From JAJRQY01 sp965224435 (lineage in GTDB: Bacteria; Actinomycetota; Acidimicrobiia; Acidimicrobiales; SZUA-35), in NCBI GenBank assembly GCA_965224435.1, contig OZ245048.1, forward strand, positions 3,658,001-3,722,000: DNA of 64,000 nucleotides, given 5' to 3'. Shown here one piece after another: positions 42,040 through 51,887 of this stretch. Position numbers and translations under genes: made by a program. Below the pieces are notes generated by a model. It searched no databases, was not told the origin of the DNA, and saw nothing but the letters and a program-made list of their open reading frames with translations. Positions within the stretch are counted from its first letter, which is position 1. The number at the start of each line of letters is the position of its first letter.

Positions 42040-43779
42040 CTACCTCAAGTGCGGTATCGAAAATTTCGGTTCGATTCCGACCACGGTCTTTGGCGGCGAC
42101 AAGGCAATGTCAGCTTGGCTGAGAAGCTCATCTTCATCCAGGTCATCCAAGCTTGCCAAAGCCACGCCCGCCGATGCAGTGATGTCAAACCGGTTGCCAT
42201 CAATGGTGAAGGGCTCCGAGAGTGATGCTCTGAGACGCTCGGCAACAAGGTGAACGGCAACTTCAGACTCAACATTGCTCAACAAGGCAACAAACTCGTC
42301 GCCGCCCTGCCGAACAAGTAGATCATCCTCACGAAGCTGGTCGGCCAACCGTTCGGCGGCTATGCGGATCATCTGATCACCCGTTCGGTGACCATGGGTG
42401 TCGTTGATGAGTTTGAACACATCCAGGTCAAGGAAACAGCAGGCAACCTCGGGAGCTGGACTACCGGTCTCTCGCCACTCATTCTTCAGCTCAGACAGGC
42501 GTTCGCTCAGCATCCGACGATTCGGCAGACCGGTCAACTGATCGTGCAGAGCTTGGGAGACCAATTCATTCTGAGCTTCTCGAGTGGCAGTGACATCATG
42601 GAAGGTGACGAATGAGCCATGCAAGGTCCCGTCTTCACCAACAACAGACCGTTGGGCGACATCGACGTAGTGATGTTGCCCAACCTGGGACACGATGGAC
42701 ATCTCCGCACTGTTCTCAAACGTCGCCCCAAAGGTCACCCGTGCCGGGTGGTGCTCACGAACAACGATCGCCCCGCGACAATCGAGCAAGGGGAAGTCAC
42801 GCCAGGTGAGACGACCGGGCGGCGTGTCCGGATCGATCCCAAAGAGGGAGTAGGCCGCTCGATTGACCAAGGTAATCGCCCCAACCGCATCCGTTGCGAT
42901 GATGCCATCATGAAGTTGTTCGACCAGCGCATCCGACATGTTGCGGGACCGGTGTTGATCCTGCTCGACTTCAAGTTCCAGTTCCGCGCTTCGCAACGAA
43001 ATCACAATGCCGTTGATCTGGGGGTTCGCTGTTTGATCTGTTCCGGTGAGTTCGACCCGACCCCAGCTGCCCTCACCATTGCTGATCCGAAGCAAGACTC
43101 GATACAGCGTGAGGCCAGTGACAACACGCGCAACGGCGTCCATGGCTATGCCCAAATCATCAGGATGAATGAGATCAACGGCATTAGTGCCGATCAGTTC
43201 GACCCGACTCCTTGCGACGAGCGAACCCAGAGCATCGTTGGCCCAGGTGATCTGGAAAGCCTCATCGATGACAATCACCGCGTCCCGCAGGCCATGGGCT
43301 ATGGCAGCCTCACTCACTCCTTGGCCCGTTGGCAAAGAGTCTGAGAAGTCATGCGAAACAATAATCCCGCTGACAACCCGAGTGAGCGCAAGAAAGGTGT
43401 TTGCCTGGCGCTCCCGAACGGGCCCATGGATGGTGAGGGCTCCTACCGTCACACCGAACCTGTCAACGACAGGGAACGAGGCCGTGCCGTCAACCTCGAT
43501 GGTGGGCGATTGTGCTAGCTCCGCTATGGAGACATCATCGTCAGCCTCGCTCTCCAGCTGGTACGAAAACAAGGCCCGCTCCGCCTCGACTAGCTGACGC
43601 GGCTGCAAGACATCTCCCCCAGATGCGGCAACGATGTAACACCAGGAACGCTCAAAAACGACGAACTGACAAAGCGACGCGGTTAACGTCGCAGCAGCCC
43701 TAGTCGCCTCAACCACAGCAGGGTGGCGGGCTAGGAGCTGACGAAGCGGCATGAAATCGTCTGGGTTCACCCTGGTCAC
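42040..43779 (-). CDS. GAF/PAS-PAS-GGDEF protein, N-terminal part of a frameshifted GGDEF-EAL gene
   Basis: This 579-residue open frame has an N-terminal GAF-like region, two PAS domains (VIVIDEAFQITWANDALGSL and IIATDAVGAITLVNRAAYSL) and a GGDEF domain with intact active site (VRQGGDEFVALL). It then runs into ADIALSPPKTVVG and stops. The expected text is ADIAL-Y-AAKDRGRNRTEIF; one base is missing in the Tyr codon at about 42098-42099. The EAL domain continues in the other frame. The protein would make and, if repaired, also break c-di-GMP in response to a cytoplasmic signal. Confidence 0.9.
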   Translation of the reverse strand: MTRVNPDDFMPLRQLLARHPAVVEATRAAATLTASLCQFVVFERSWCYIVAASGGDVLQPRQLVEAERALFSYQLESEADDDVSIAELAQSPTIEVDGTASFPVVDRFGVTVGALTIHGPVRERQANTFLALTRVVSGIIVSHDFSDSLPTGQGVSEAAIAHGLRDAVIVIDEAFQITWANDALGSLVARSRVELIGTNAVDLIHPDDLGIAMDAVARVVTGLTLYRVLLRISNGEGSWGRVELTGTDQTANPQINGIVISLRSAELELEVEQDQHRSRNMSDALVEQLHDGIIATDAVGAITLVNRAAYSLFGIDPDTPPGRLTWRDFPLLDCRGAIVVREHHPARVTFGATFENSAEMSIVSQVGQHHYVDVAQRSVVGEDGTLHGSFVTFHDVTATREAQNELVSQALHDQLTGLPNRRMLSERLSELKNEWRETGSPAPEVACCFLDLDVFKLINDTHGHRTGDQMIRIAAERLADQLREDDLLVRQGGDEFVALLSNVESEVAVHLVAERLRASLSEPFTIDGNRFDITASAGVALASLDDLDEDELLSQADIALSPPKTVVGIEPKFSIPHLR

Positions 43780-43874
43780 AGAGTATTTATCGGCACCCTC
43801 GTGCCATTCGTGACCTTTTTGCCAAGCGGTGCGATACTAGCTGGAGGCAGTGATTCACCGGGATATGGAACACA

Positions 43875-44549
43875 ATGACCAACAATGAAGACGAGATTGG
43901 GGTGAAGGAAGCCTTCGTCCTTGACGGTCCGGATGACAACCGGCAATTGTACGCCTCCTGGGCTAGCACCTATGAGTCCGGCTTCATGGAAACATCTGGC
44001 TACATCTATCACCGCAGCGTGGCCGAACTCTTCTGCCAACGTTTCGTATCGGACCGGTTCACGCCAGACCGCAACGCCATTCTCGATGTTGGCTGCGGAA
44101 CGGGAGTTCTCGGTCAAGAACTGCGTCGACTCGGAATCGACAAAATCGATGGTCTCGATATTTCCCCGGAGATGCTGGCGCAAGCCCAATTGAAGATGGA
44201 CGGGTTCGAACCCATTTATCGCCGCCTGATCGAGGCTGATCTGACTGGATCAATCGAGGTCGAAAGTGATTCATACTCCGGTGTTGTTAGCTCCGGAGCC
44301 TTCACTCATGGCCACCTCGGGCCCGAGTCACTACATGAGGTGTTCCGTGTAGCTGCGCCTGGAGCTCTCTGCGCCGTCGGGATCAATTCAGCTCACTTCG
44401 AGGAATTCGGATTCAGATCGCTCCTGGATCAATCGGTCGAAAACGGCACCCTCAATCCGTACGATCTGCGAGAGGTCCCGATCTATGGTCACGGCATGAC
44501 AGAGGATCCAGACAGCGTCGCCAGTGTGGTCATCTGCACCGTGCGTTAG
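43875..44549 (+). CDS. Class I SAM-dependent methyltransferase
   Basis: This 224-residue protein has the SAM-binding motif I ILDVGCGTGVLGQELRRLG, followed by motif II IDGLDISPEMLAQAQ, and an acceptor region SSGAFTHGHLGPESLHEVF typical of small-molecule methyltransferases. The start codon has a GGAACA-type upstream site. It is divergent from the GGDEF-EAL gene. Substrate unknown; the length and motifs allow ubiquinone-like or Williams-Beuren-type methyltransferases. Confidence 0.9.
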   Translation: MTNNEDEIGVKEAFVLDGPDDNRQLYASWASTYESGFMETSGYIYHRSVAELFCQRFVSDRFTPDRNAILDVGCGTGVLGQELRRLGIDKIDGLDISPEMLAQAQLKMDGFEPIYRRLIEADLTGSIEVESDSYSGVVSSGAFTHGHLGPESLHEVFRVAAPGALCAVGINSAHFEEFGFRSLLDQSVENGTLNPYDLREVPIYGHGMTEDPDSVASVVICTVR

Positions 44550-44679
44550 ATCGGATTCAACGCCCTTACATTTGGTGGCCAGCAGCCGAGTCTGTTCCGG
44601 TGACCGATCTTTGCCACTCAGCCACGCGCTTGCAGCTCACAGCTCGATCACCGGAACGCGCCCGTTCGGCAGCACAGCT

Positions 44680-47130
44680 GTGCTGAAGCGGAAACCGCTC
44701 TGGGAACAGGACCAGGATCCACTCTTCAAACGACTACGTCGGTCGCTCAGCAGGTCATGGAAAGATCCTGACGCCTCGGATGCGATCAACGATGGCTACC
44801 GCGCCACCCAATATGGTGCGCTAGTCAGTCAGCTTCCCGTCAGCATCACCGGCGGCCTTTTCATCCCGGTCATCTTCTTCTTCCTTCTCCGCGAAAGTCT
44901 TAGCGAGACCCATCTCAAGCTCTGGTCTGCCTCCATCATGGGCTTGGCGCTCGTCAACCTGATTGAATGGGCTCACTATCGGTCCAGGGGTCGGGGCAAC
45001 CCAGTGAGCAAGGCCACTGCTTGGCGGGTAACCATTGAGCTAGCAGCCATGGCCGCCCTCTATTCGATGATTGTGTCACCGGTTCTGCGGCAAACCAGCC
45101 CGGAATCCCAGACGATTTCCGTGGCCATCGTCACCGCATTTATCGGAACCGGAGGCTGGATCTACGCCAACCTCCCCCAAGCCGGTATTGCATGGACAGT
45201 CACAATCTGTTCTGGCACGGCCATCGGCATCTTTGGCTTCACTGAGGGACACACCGTCTTGGGATTCCTCGTGGTGTACTACGGATTCGCGACCACGACC
45301 GGTGTGCTTCTGACTTCAAGGTCATTCTTGACCGGTCTGATCGCCCAAACCGAGACGGACCACCAGCGCCAGCTCGTCGGATTACTCCTCCATGACTTCG
45401 AGGAGCACACCAGCGATTGGCTGTGGGAGACAGACAAGTATGGACACATGCGCCATGTTTCGGCCAGCCTGGCAAAAGCCTTCGGCCATAGCCCCGAAGA
45501 GCTGCAAAGCATGCCCTTCATCGCACTGGTCGCCTCCCTGATGCCAGAGCAGACACCCGAAGACCGCGAGATGATCTTCGAACTAGAAGGATACCTCGCT
45601 GGCCGTAGTCCATTCCGAGACATGGTCGTGGCAGTCCAGGTCTCCGGTACCACCTCATGGTGGTCCCTGACTGCAAAACCGCTTGTTAACAATGCCAACG
45701 AGGTAGAAGGTTGGCGCGGTGTTGGCTCAGACATCACTGCCCTTCGTCAACGAGAAATCGAGATGACCCGTCTGGCCAACATCGACAGCCTGACTGGGAT
45801 CCCCAATCGACATCAATTCAACACTCACCTTGCTGCTCACTTCGCCGATCAAACCAATGGGGCCAAGCCCGGAACCTTGATGCTCTTGGACCTCGACGAC
45901 TTCAAAATCATCAACGACTCTTTAGGCCACGCGGTCGGTGATGAGTTGTTGGTCGAGGTCGCTAGCCGCCTTCGATCCGTCGTCCGCAAGGACGAAATGA
46001 TCGCCCGCCTCGGTGGCGACGAATTCGTAATCTTTGTCCCCGAAGAGTTGTCCAGGCACCAGGTTGAGAAGTACCTGGACCGGCTCCGAGCCAGCCTCAG
46101 CAATCCATGGAACCTCGCGGACAATCAGATCGAGGTTCGAGCCAGTGTTGGCGTCGGCTTCGCCCCAAGCAACGCCCAATCAGCCGAGCGCCTACTCCGA
46201 GTCTGCGACATGGCCCTCTATGCCTCAAAGGAAGCTGGACGCAATACTCATCGCTTCTTTGAGGCAACAATGGATGCTCGGGTAAAGGACAAGCTCAGCC
46301 TGCTCGGTGACCTGAGAACTGCCCTGGACACCGCGGACTTGCGCATGCATTACCAGCCCCAGGTGGACATGGACACCGGCGCAATCGTCGGCTTTGAAGC
46401 ACTCGTCCGGTGGCAACACCCGACACGGGGAATGATTCCCCCCGACCACTTCATCCCCCTGGCAGAAGAAAGTGGCTTCATTGTTCCCCTCGGCACGTGG
46501 ATCATGAACCAGGTCTGCGGAGAGGCCATGCAGCTGCCGTCACATCTCAGCATCGCCGTCAATGTTTCGGGGCGACAATTCACCGACTCCAACGTTCTTC
46601 AGATCGTTCAAGACGCCCTGAAGTCCAGCGGCCTACCTAGTCATCGGCTAGTAGTAGAAGTGACAGAGTCATCCTTAATGGCCGATACAGAGACTACCCA
46701 GGGCATCTTGCGTGGGCTACGCCAGATGGGTGTGAGAGTCGCGCTTGATGACTTCGGTACCGGCTACTCGTCCTTGTCTTACCTGCGCACATTCCCCCTG
46801 GACAAGATCAAGATCGATCGCTCATTCGTCAGCAGTCTCGGACAGATCGACGATTCCGAAAGCGCAGCCATCGCCGTAGCCATTGTGCAACTGGCAGAGG
46901 CCTTGCGGTTGGAGACCATTGCCGAGGGCATCGAGAACATTAGTCAAGCCGAGCTCTTGCGAAGCATTGGCTGCACTCACGGCCAGGGCTATCTCTACGC
47001 CAAGCCGCTTCCGCTCCGAGACGCAATTGAGCTCGCTTCGACCGCCTCCATACCAATTCCATCCGATCCGGGAATAGCCGAAGTGCTGGTCGATTCTGGA
47101 CTGATTGCGGGCAAACAGCTCTCGATCTAG
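44680..47130 (+). CDS. Membrane PAS-GGDEF-EAL c-di-GMP enzyme
   Basis: This long sensor enzyme of about 816 residues (if GTG 44680 is the start; the frame is open back to 44524) has six hydrophobic segments at the N-terminus (for example ITGGLFIPVIFFFLL, FLVVYYGFATTTGVLL). A PAS domain follows (DWLWETDKYGHMRHVSASL), then a GGDEF domain with intact signature (ARLGGDEFVIFVP) and an EAL domain with intact signature (VGFEALVRWQHP) and DDFGTGYSSLSYLRTFPL. Both catalytic motifs are kept, so it may make and break c-di-GMP, with net activity set by the PAS and membrane signals. It ends 4 bp before the convergent RND exporter. Confidence 0.92.
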   Translation: MLKRKPLWEQDQDPLFKRLRRSLSRSWKDPDASDAINDGYRATQYGALVSQLPVSITGGLFIPVIFFFLLRESLSETHLKLWSASIMGLALVNLIEWAHYRSRGRGNPVSKATAWRVTIELAAMAALYSMIVSPVLRQTSPESQTISVAIVTAFIGTGGWIYANLPQAGIAWTVTICSGTAIGIFGFTEGHTVLGFLVVYYGFATTTGVLLTSRSFLTGLIAQTETDHQRQLVGLLLHDFEEHTSDWLWETDKYGHMRHVSASLAKAFGHSPEELQSMPFIALVASLMPEQTPEDREMIFELEGYLAGRSPFRDMVVAVQVSGTTSWWSLTAKPLVNNANEVEGWRGVGSDITALRQREIEMTRLANIDSLTGIPNRHQFNTHLAAHFADQTNGAKPGTLMLLDLDDFKIINDSLGHAVGDELLVEVASRLRSVVRKDEMIARLGGDEFVIFVPEELSRHQVEKYLDRLRASLSNPWNLADNQIEVRASVGVGFAPSNAQSAERLLRVCDMALYASKEAGRNTHRFFEATMDARVKDKLSLLGDLRTALDTADLRMHYQPQVDMDTGAIVGFEALVRWQHPTRGMIPPDHFIPLAEESGFIVPLGTWIMNQVCGEAMQLPSHLSIAVNVSGRQFTDSNVLQIVQDALKSSGLPSHRLVVEVTESSLMADTETTQGILRGLRQMGVRVALDDFGTGYSSLSYLRTFPLDKIKIDRSFVSSLGQIDDSESAAIAVAIVQLAEALRLETIAEGIENISQAELLRSIGCTHGQGYLYAKPLPLRDAIELASTASIPIPSDPGIAEVLVDSGLIAGKQLSI

Positions 47131-47134
47131 AGCA

Positions 47135-49822
47135 TCAGTGAAGCTTGTCACTCGTGATGAGCACAAGCAGGCTCGGAAGAACAACGAGGGTTGCCAACAA
47201 AGCCAAGACAATCATCAGAGCAGTGAGCAGTCCATAGGTAGCAAACAGCGGCATGGGCGCCAACGCAAGCAAGCCAAAACCAATGGCCGAGCTCAACGCC
47301 GAAGCAACGAGTGCGACCCCGGTTCCCTCGCCAGCAGAACGAACAGCAACTTGTCGAGAGCCCGAGCGAGCAAGCTCCTCTCTGTAGCGAGAGATGAAGT
47401 GGATGGCGAAATCAATCCCAATCCCGATGGAGACAGCGGCAATCGTGGCGGTCACAAGGTTGATGGAGTATCCGGCAAACTCGATGAAGGCATAGAGCCA
47501 AGCAACCACCATCAGGATCGGCACAATGCTGGCCAGCCCGTAGCGAATGGACCGCAAGAAGATCGATCCGATAGCCAAGCACAAGAGAAGGGCGACTGGG
47601 AGGGAAATCTGGAGAGCACGACTAGTAGCGGCCAATGACGCTTCGCGTATGAAGGGACTTCCAGTGACCTCCACGAAGGTACCGCCGAAGTCGGTCGAGA
47701 TCGCTTGGGCAATGGGCTTCAGGTCAGCCCTTGCAGCCGCTACCGACGATTGTGATCTGCTGTCAACCAGACTCAGGCCAAGCACGGTGGCACCAACCGG
47801 GCCCTCGATGCTCACCGCAGTACGAACGTCGTCAGGGGTGAGCATCAGCCGAGTTGTATCGAATGGCACTCCGGTTTGAGAGGCAACGCTGAGCAGGGCA
47901 ATCACTTGTTCACGAGTATCGGGTATGGCGTCTTCGTTCTTGTCGGTCAGGATGACTCCCGACTGCTGTTGAACGAGATCAATCATGACGCCGGACTCCC
48001 AAGCTGCGTCGAGAACTGCGAGCACACCGGCATCGATCTCGACTCCGTGCTTTCCCCGCGCCAGGGATGCGGTGTCAAGTTCGCTGATCTCATCGACTCG
48101 CTGACTGAGCTGGGCTAGGAGAACAGGGTCAGTCATGTCTCCTTCGATATAGATCAAGGCTGGCTCACCTCCGCGGTCGCCAACATGTGTGTCCAGCTGG
48201 TCAAGACTCGTGACAAAGTCGGTGTCGGAGGCAAAGAAGTCTTCCACGTCGAACTCGACCGGCACTCGAACGGCAAAGACCGCGGCGACTGCGGTGAGCC
48301 CCAGCGCAATGGGCAGGACGATTCTTGGTTTGGCGGCGATAGCGGCGATCGCTGCTCCGATCGGCTGAGCAACAATGTTCTCGCTTTCCGAGACTGGGAG
48401 TTGTCCGAGGGTCTGGGAGGAGGTCTCGTCCGCAATCTTGCGTCGCTGAAACAGGTAAGGTAATGCAACGGTGAGAAATGCGGTGATGACAGAGAGAACA
48501 AGGCCAAGCCGGGGTGCAACAAAGACGAGCAGCAACACAGATCCCATGGTCATTGCCGCAGTGTTGATCGAACCAGCGATCCGGAACCAGGTACTGCGCC
48601 TACCAGGTGACGGCGATGGAATGTCGGCTTCGATGCGAGCGATGGCAAGAGGGGTTGCAATGCCAAGGAGCACGTACGCAGAGACAAGAGCGATGGCGGC
48701 ACCAATACCAAACTGGTTGATCGACTCAATTCCAGACGTCAGATTGGACAAGAAGGCTGCGGCGTCAGAAATGAGGGCAAGGACGAGGGCACCAGACACC
48801 GCCGTCATCCCGGTCACAAATGCCGTACCCGAGGGCATTCCGACCGCACGTTCTTCTCGGTACCGGCCAATGGCGTGAAAGGCGAAGTCGACACCAAAGG
48901 AAATCATGGCTACCGGAACGATGAGTGAAAGCACAAGGTCGTCCTTAAGACCAATGAGATTGCTGATGCCCTTCAGCCAGATAAGCATGATCATGAAGGC
49001 AACACTGACGGTTGCCAGAACCCAATAGCTCCGAAAGGTCAGGCCAACCAGAAGCAGGACGGCAACGACGGTGAAGCCAATGAAGGGGCCAGCAATTGCA
49101 CCCTGCTCTTGAGATGTGAGATTGACATCGATAGCCACCCCGTTCACCTGGAAACCATCGGCCCCCCGCAGGATCGCTTGCACGGAGCGGTCATACTCCT
49201 CTGGCTCTGTGTCACCGCCAAGGTTGATCGAGGTATTGCCGAATCCGAGTACATCATCGTCTGACAGAACAGGAAAGGCTAGAGCCGGGACTGTCCAATC
49301 GCCGTTGCTCGCTTGCTTCGATAATGGAGACAGACCAAGCGCTGACGACTGCTCTCCAAACTGTTCGATGACCAGGGCCCCAGCCATTTTGACCTGGGCG
49401 TCGGATGCGGCTTCAACTCCAGCAATCCCCTGCTTCCTAAGTTCGCTATCAATGACAGTCGCAAGATTGATGGCGCCATTTACCTCAAGCTTGATCTGGG
49501 CATCGAAGTAGCTCAGGAGTGATGGTCCAAGCACTGGATCTTCCTGCAATGCTCGTTGGGCTGAAAGGAGTTCAGCCAGAGGTTCAGCCCGAAGGAGATC
49601 GCCCTCTTCGTGTTCGACGATATAGAACGCCGTGTGGACCGACGAGTCGAATCTCTGGTCAATCCGATCTCTGGCAAAAAAGATAGATCCGCTGGGCTCC
49701 GTCGACGCTGTCTCCGTCGGCGCCATGGCCAAAAATGGGATAGCCAAGAGGGCCGTTATGACGAGGATCGCGGCAAGGGCTTGGCCACTGTGGCGTTGCA
49801 GCCATTCGAATCGGTTCATCAT
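47135..49822 (-). CDS. RND/MMPL-family exporter (HAE3-like)
   Basis: This polytopic exporter of about 895 residues has two repeats, each with one membrane helix, a large extracytoplasmic loop and a bundle of about five helices. Examples are SGQALAAILVITALLAIPFL, VAVLLLVGLTFRSYWVLATV and GIGIDFAIHFISRYREEL. The charged motif DFAFHAIGRYREER in the first bundle matches the proton-relay segment. It is a lipid or drug exporter type. ATG 49822 or 49819 is preferred to TTG 49843. A divergent TetR gene and two palindromes upstream suggest inducible expression. Confidence 0.92.
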   Translation of the reverse strand: MMNRFEWLQRHSGQALAAILVITALLAIPFLAMAPTETASTEPSGSIFFARDRIDQRFDSSVHTAFYIVEHEEGDLLRAEPLAELLSAQRALQEDPVLGPSLLSYFDAQIKLEVNGAINLATVIDSELRKQGIAGVEAASDAQVKMAGALVIEQFGEQSSALGLSPLSKQASNGDWTVPALAFPVLSDDDVLGFGNTSINLGGDTEPEEYDRSVQAILRGADGFQVNGVAIDVNLTSQEQGAIAGPFIGFTVVAVLLLVGLTFRSYWVLATVSVAFMIMLIWLKGISNLIGLKDDLVLSLIVPVAMISFGVDFAFHAIGRYREERAVGMPSGTAFVTGMTAVSGALVLALISDAAAFLSNLTSGIESINQFGIGAAIALVSAYVLLGIATPLAIARIEADIPSPSPGRRSTWFRIAGSINTAAMTMGSVLLLVFVAPRLGLVLSVITAFLTVALPYLFQRRKIADETSSQTLGQLPVSESENIVAQPIGAAIAAIAAKPRIVLPIALGLTAVAAVFAVRVPVEFDVEDFFASDTDFVTSLDQLDTHVGDRGGEPALIYIEGDMTDPVLLAQLSQRVDEISELDTASLARGKHGVEIDAGVLAVLDAAWESGVMIDLVQQQSGVILTDKNEDAIPDTREQVIALLSVASQTGVPFDTTRLMLTPDDVRTAVSIEGPVGATVLGLSLVDSRSQSSVAAARADLKPIAQAISTDFGGTFVEVTGSPFIREASLAATSRALQISLPVALLLCLAIGSIFLRSIRYGLASIVPILMVVAWLYAFIEFAGYSINLVTATIAAVSIGIGIDFAIHFISRYREELARSGSRQVAVRSAGEGTGVALVASALSSAIGFGLLALAPMPLFATYGLLTALMIVLALLATLVVLPSLLVLITSDKLH

Positions 49823-49882
49823 CAGCTTGCTATCCAATCGCAACTGGTCGGGCGCAGACAGTTTCCAAACGACACTGCCAAT

Positions 49883-49938
49883 TTGACAGTGTCAAGATCT
49901 CATTTGGAGACTGTACGATCCGATCTTGACGTTGTCAA
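49883..49938. promoter_or_regulatory. Paired TTGAC-N3-GTCAA palindromes, candidate TetR operators
   Basis: TTGACAGTGTCAA (49883-49895) and TTGACGTTGTCAA (49926-49938) are two near-identical palindromes with centres 43 bp apart, in the gap between the divergent exporter and TetR genes. The second extends to TCTTGAC-GTT-GTCAAGA. They are plausible sites for the TetR protein encoded at 49983. Confidence 0.75.
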
Positions 49939-49982
49939 GACCTTGGAGCCAGGGCTGTCCATAGGAAGTAGAATGCGAGACC

Positions 49983-50591
49983 ATGACGCCGAGCTACCAC
50001 CACGGAGCCCTTCCTGACGCACTACGAGCAGCAACGGCCCAGCTCGTACAGGAGAAGGGCGCCATGGGATTCAGTCTTCGAGAAGTCGCCCGACGAGCAG
50101 GCGTTTCCCATGCCGCTCCAAAGCATCACTTTGGAGATGCACAAGGCTTGCTGACTGCCGTCGCGATCGAGGGGTTCGATCGCTTGGGAGACGCATTTCT
50201 TGAAGCAACCAAGACCGGCAAAAATGCAGAAGAGCGATTGCGCAAGATCGGTCGGGCCTATGTACGAACGGCCCTGGAGTCTCCCGGCCATCTGCGGGTC
50301 ATGATGCAACAAGAGCTATGGGACAACGACAATCAAGAACTCTTGGAGGCCAGCTTGCGGGCCCATGGACTCCTCGTCGAAACGGTTAGCCAACTGGCAC
50401 AAGAAATCAACCCGGAGCTAGATACTGAATCTGCCGTCACGCTTTGCTGGGCTTCGATGCACGGACTGGTTGAACTCACGCCGAAGCTCAACCACATGTC
50501 TGAGAAGTTCGGGCTGGCGGACACCACGCTGGACGAAACGATCGACCGGTTCCATGATCTGCTCGTCGACGGTTTTCGAGCACGCGCCTAA
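49983..50591 (+). CDS. TetR-family regulator
   Basis: This 202-residue protein has an N-terminal TetR helix-turn-helix (HHGALPDALRAATAQLVQEK, then RRAGVSHAAPKHHFGDAQG) and a TetR_C_33-like end (SAVTLCWASMHGLVELTPKL). It is divergent from the RND exporter, with two palindromes between them, and is followed closely by a MetE-like gene. It most likely represses exporter expression. Confidence 0.92.
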   Translation: MTPSYHHGALPDALRAATAQLVQEKGAMGFSLREVARRAGVSHAAPKHHFGDAQGLLTAVAIEGFDRLGDAFLEATKTGKNAEERLRKIGRAYVRTALESPGHLRVMMQQELWDNDNQELLEASLRAHGLLVETVSQLAQEINPELDTESAVTLCWASMHGLVELTPKLNHMSEKFGLADTTLDETIDRFHDLLVDGFRARA

Positions 50592-50615
50592 TCGTTGAAG
50601 CTACGATCTGACACG

Positions 50616-51707
50616 ATGCAGACCACCACCCTTGGGGCCTTTCCAAAACCAAGCTATGTGCCGGTGACCGATTGGTTCAGCAATAGCGACGGTGACTACA
50701 CCAGTCGCTATCTGGACCAGATCAAGAACGCTGGCGACGAAGCCGACACCCTGTTCGATCGGGCGGTTCTCGAAGTTGTGCAGGATCAGATCGATGTTGG
50801 GATTGACATACCCACTGATGGTGAGATCCGGCGGGAGAACTACATCCACTATCTCTGCCGCGAGCTTGACGGAATCGATTTTTCTAAGCTGAGTACCGTT
50901 GAACTGCGGGGGACAACGACCTGTCTTGTTCCCACGATCACTGGCCCAATCGGTGCCGGTCCAAGCATTGCTGACCCGGGTGCCTCGAAGCAGCCGATCA
51001 GCAACTTGTCAGTCCCTGTCCTGGTCCGAGACTTCCTGCTGGCTCAAGAGGCGTCGGACCGTCCGATCAAGATCACGGTTCCTGGTCCAATGACCATCAT
51101 CGACTCGATTGCCGACGACTTTTACCACGATGACGCCAACCTCGGACATGACCTAGCCAAGGCACTTAACCAACACATTCTGGCCCTGGTTGAGGCCGGA
51201 TGCAGACACATCCAGGTAGATGAGCCAGTCATGGCCCGCAAGCCTCGGGTGGCTCTCGATCACGGGATTGACAATCTGGCTGCCTGCTTCGACGGCGTTC
51301 CCGATTCTGTTGCCCGTGCTAGCCATGCCTGCTGCGGCTATCCCAATCGCCTGGATGAGCTCGACTACGCCAAGGCCGACCAGTCGGCGTACCTCGATCT
51401 GGCCGAAGCCATTGACGCCTCGGTCATCGACGCTCTCAGCATAGAAGATGCTCATCGTCACAATGATTTGGCTCAGCTACTTCCCCGGTTCAAGAACACA
51501 ACCATCATCTTTGGTGTGATTGGAATTGCCCGAAGCGAGATCGAGACGGTTGATTCCATCGAGGCTCGCCTGCGCCAAGCCGTGCAATATCTGCCCCATG
51601 ACCGGATCATCGCCGCCCCCGATTGTGGGCTTGGCTATCTCGGGCGCGATCTTGCCCTGAGCAAGCTTTCCAACATGGTTGAGGCCGCAACCAGAATCAG
51701 CCTTTGA
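50616..51707 (+). CDS. MetE C-terminal-like (core-MetE) methyltransferase
   Basis: This 363-residue single barrel of the cobalamin-independent methionine synthase family has zinc ligands in the expected order: H-x-C in SHACCGYPNR, Glu region CRHIQVDEPVM, and Cys in IIAAPDCGLGYLG. It lacks the N-terminal MetE barrel, so it may be a core-MetE using another methyl donor, or an epoxide/CoM-type or xenobiotic-thiol transferase. It follows the TetR gene by 24 bp and may be under the same control. Confidence 0.87.
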   Translation: MQTTTLGAFPKPSYVPVTDWFSNSDGDYTSRYLDQIKNAGDEADTLFDRAVLEVVQDQIDVGIDIPTDGEIRRENYIHYLCRELDGIDFSKLSTVELRGTTTCLVPTITGPIGAGPSIADPGASKQPISNLSVPVLVRDFLLAQEASDRPIKITVPGPMTIIDSIADDFYHDDANLGHDLAKALNQHILALVEAGCRHIQVDEPVMARKPRVALDHGIDNLAACFDGVPDSVARASHACCGYPNRLDELDYAKADQSAYLDLAEAIDASVIDALSIEDAHRHNDLAQLLPRFKNTTIIFGVIGIARSEIETVDSIEARLRQAVQYLPHDRIIAAPDCGLGYLGRDLALSKLSNMVEAATRISL

Positions 51708-51887
51708 CGAGACGACTCGCCAAACGAAGGCGAAGCGGCTACCAAGGCCAATAGGATTGAACGGCGGCAGTCAGAACGCCAACGGCAGTGAACCTCATGG
51801 TCTCAACTCTGGCTCACGGCACGGCGAAAGCCGCGCCAATGCCTGAATTGGCACGACCAGACAAGAGCCAACAACTAGGGTTTTCCG

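Noticed and set aside
43780..43874. A c-di-GMP riboswitch between the GGDEF-EAL and methyltransferase genes, prompted by a GGCAC/GTGCC hairpin near 43793-43806
   Set aside because: The conserved class I or II core sequences are absent; only one short hairpin is present.
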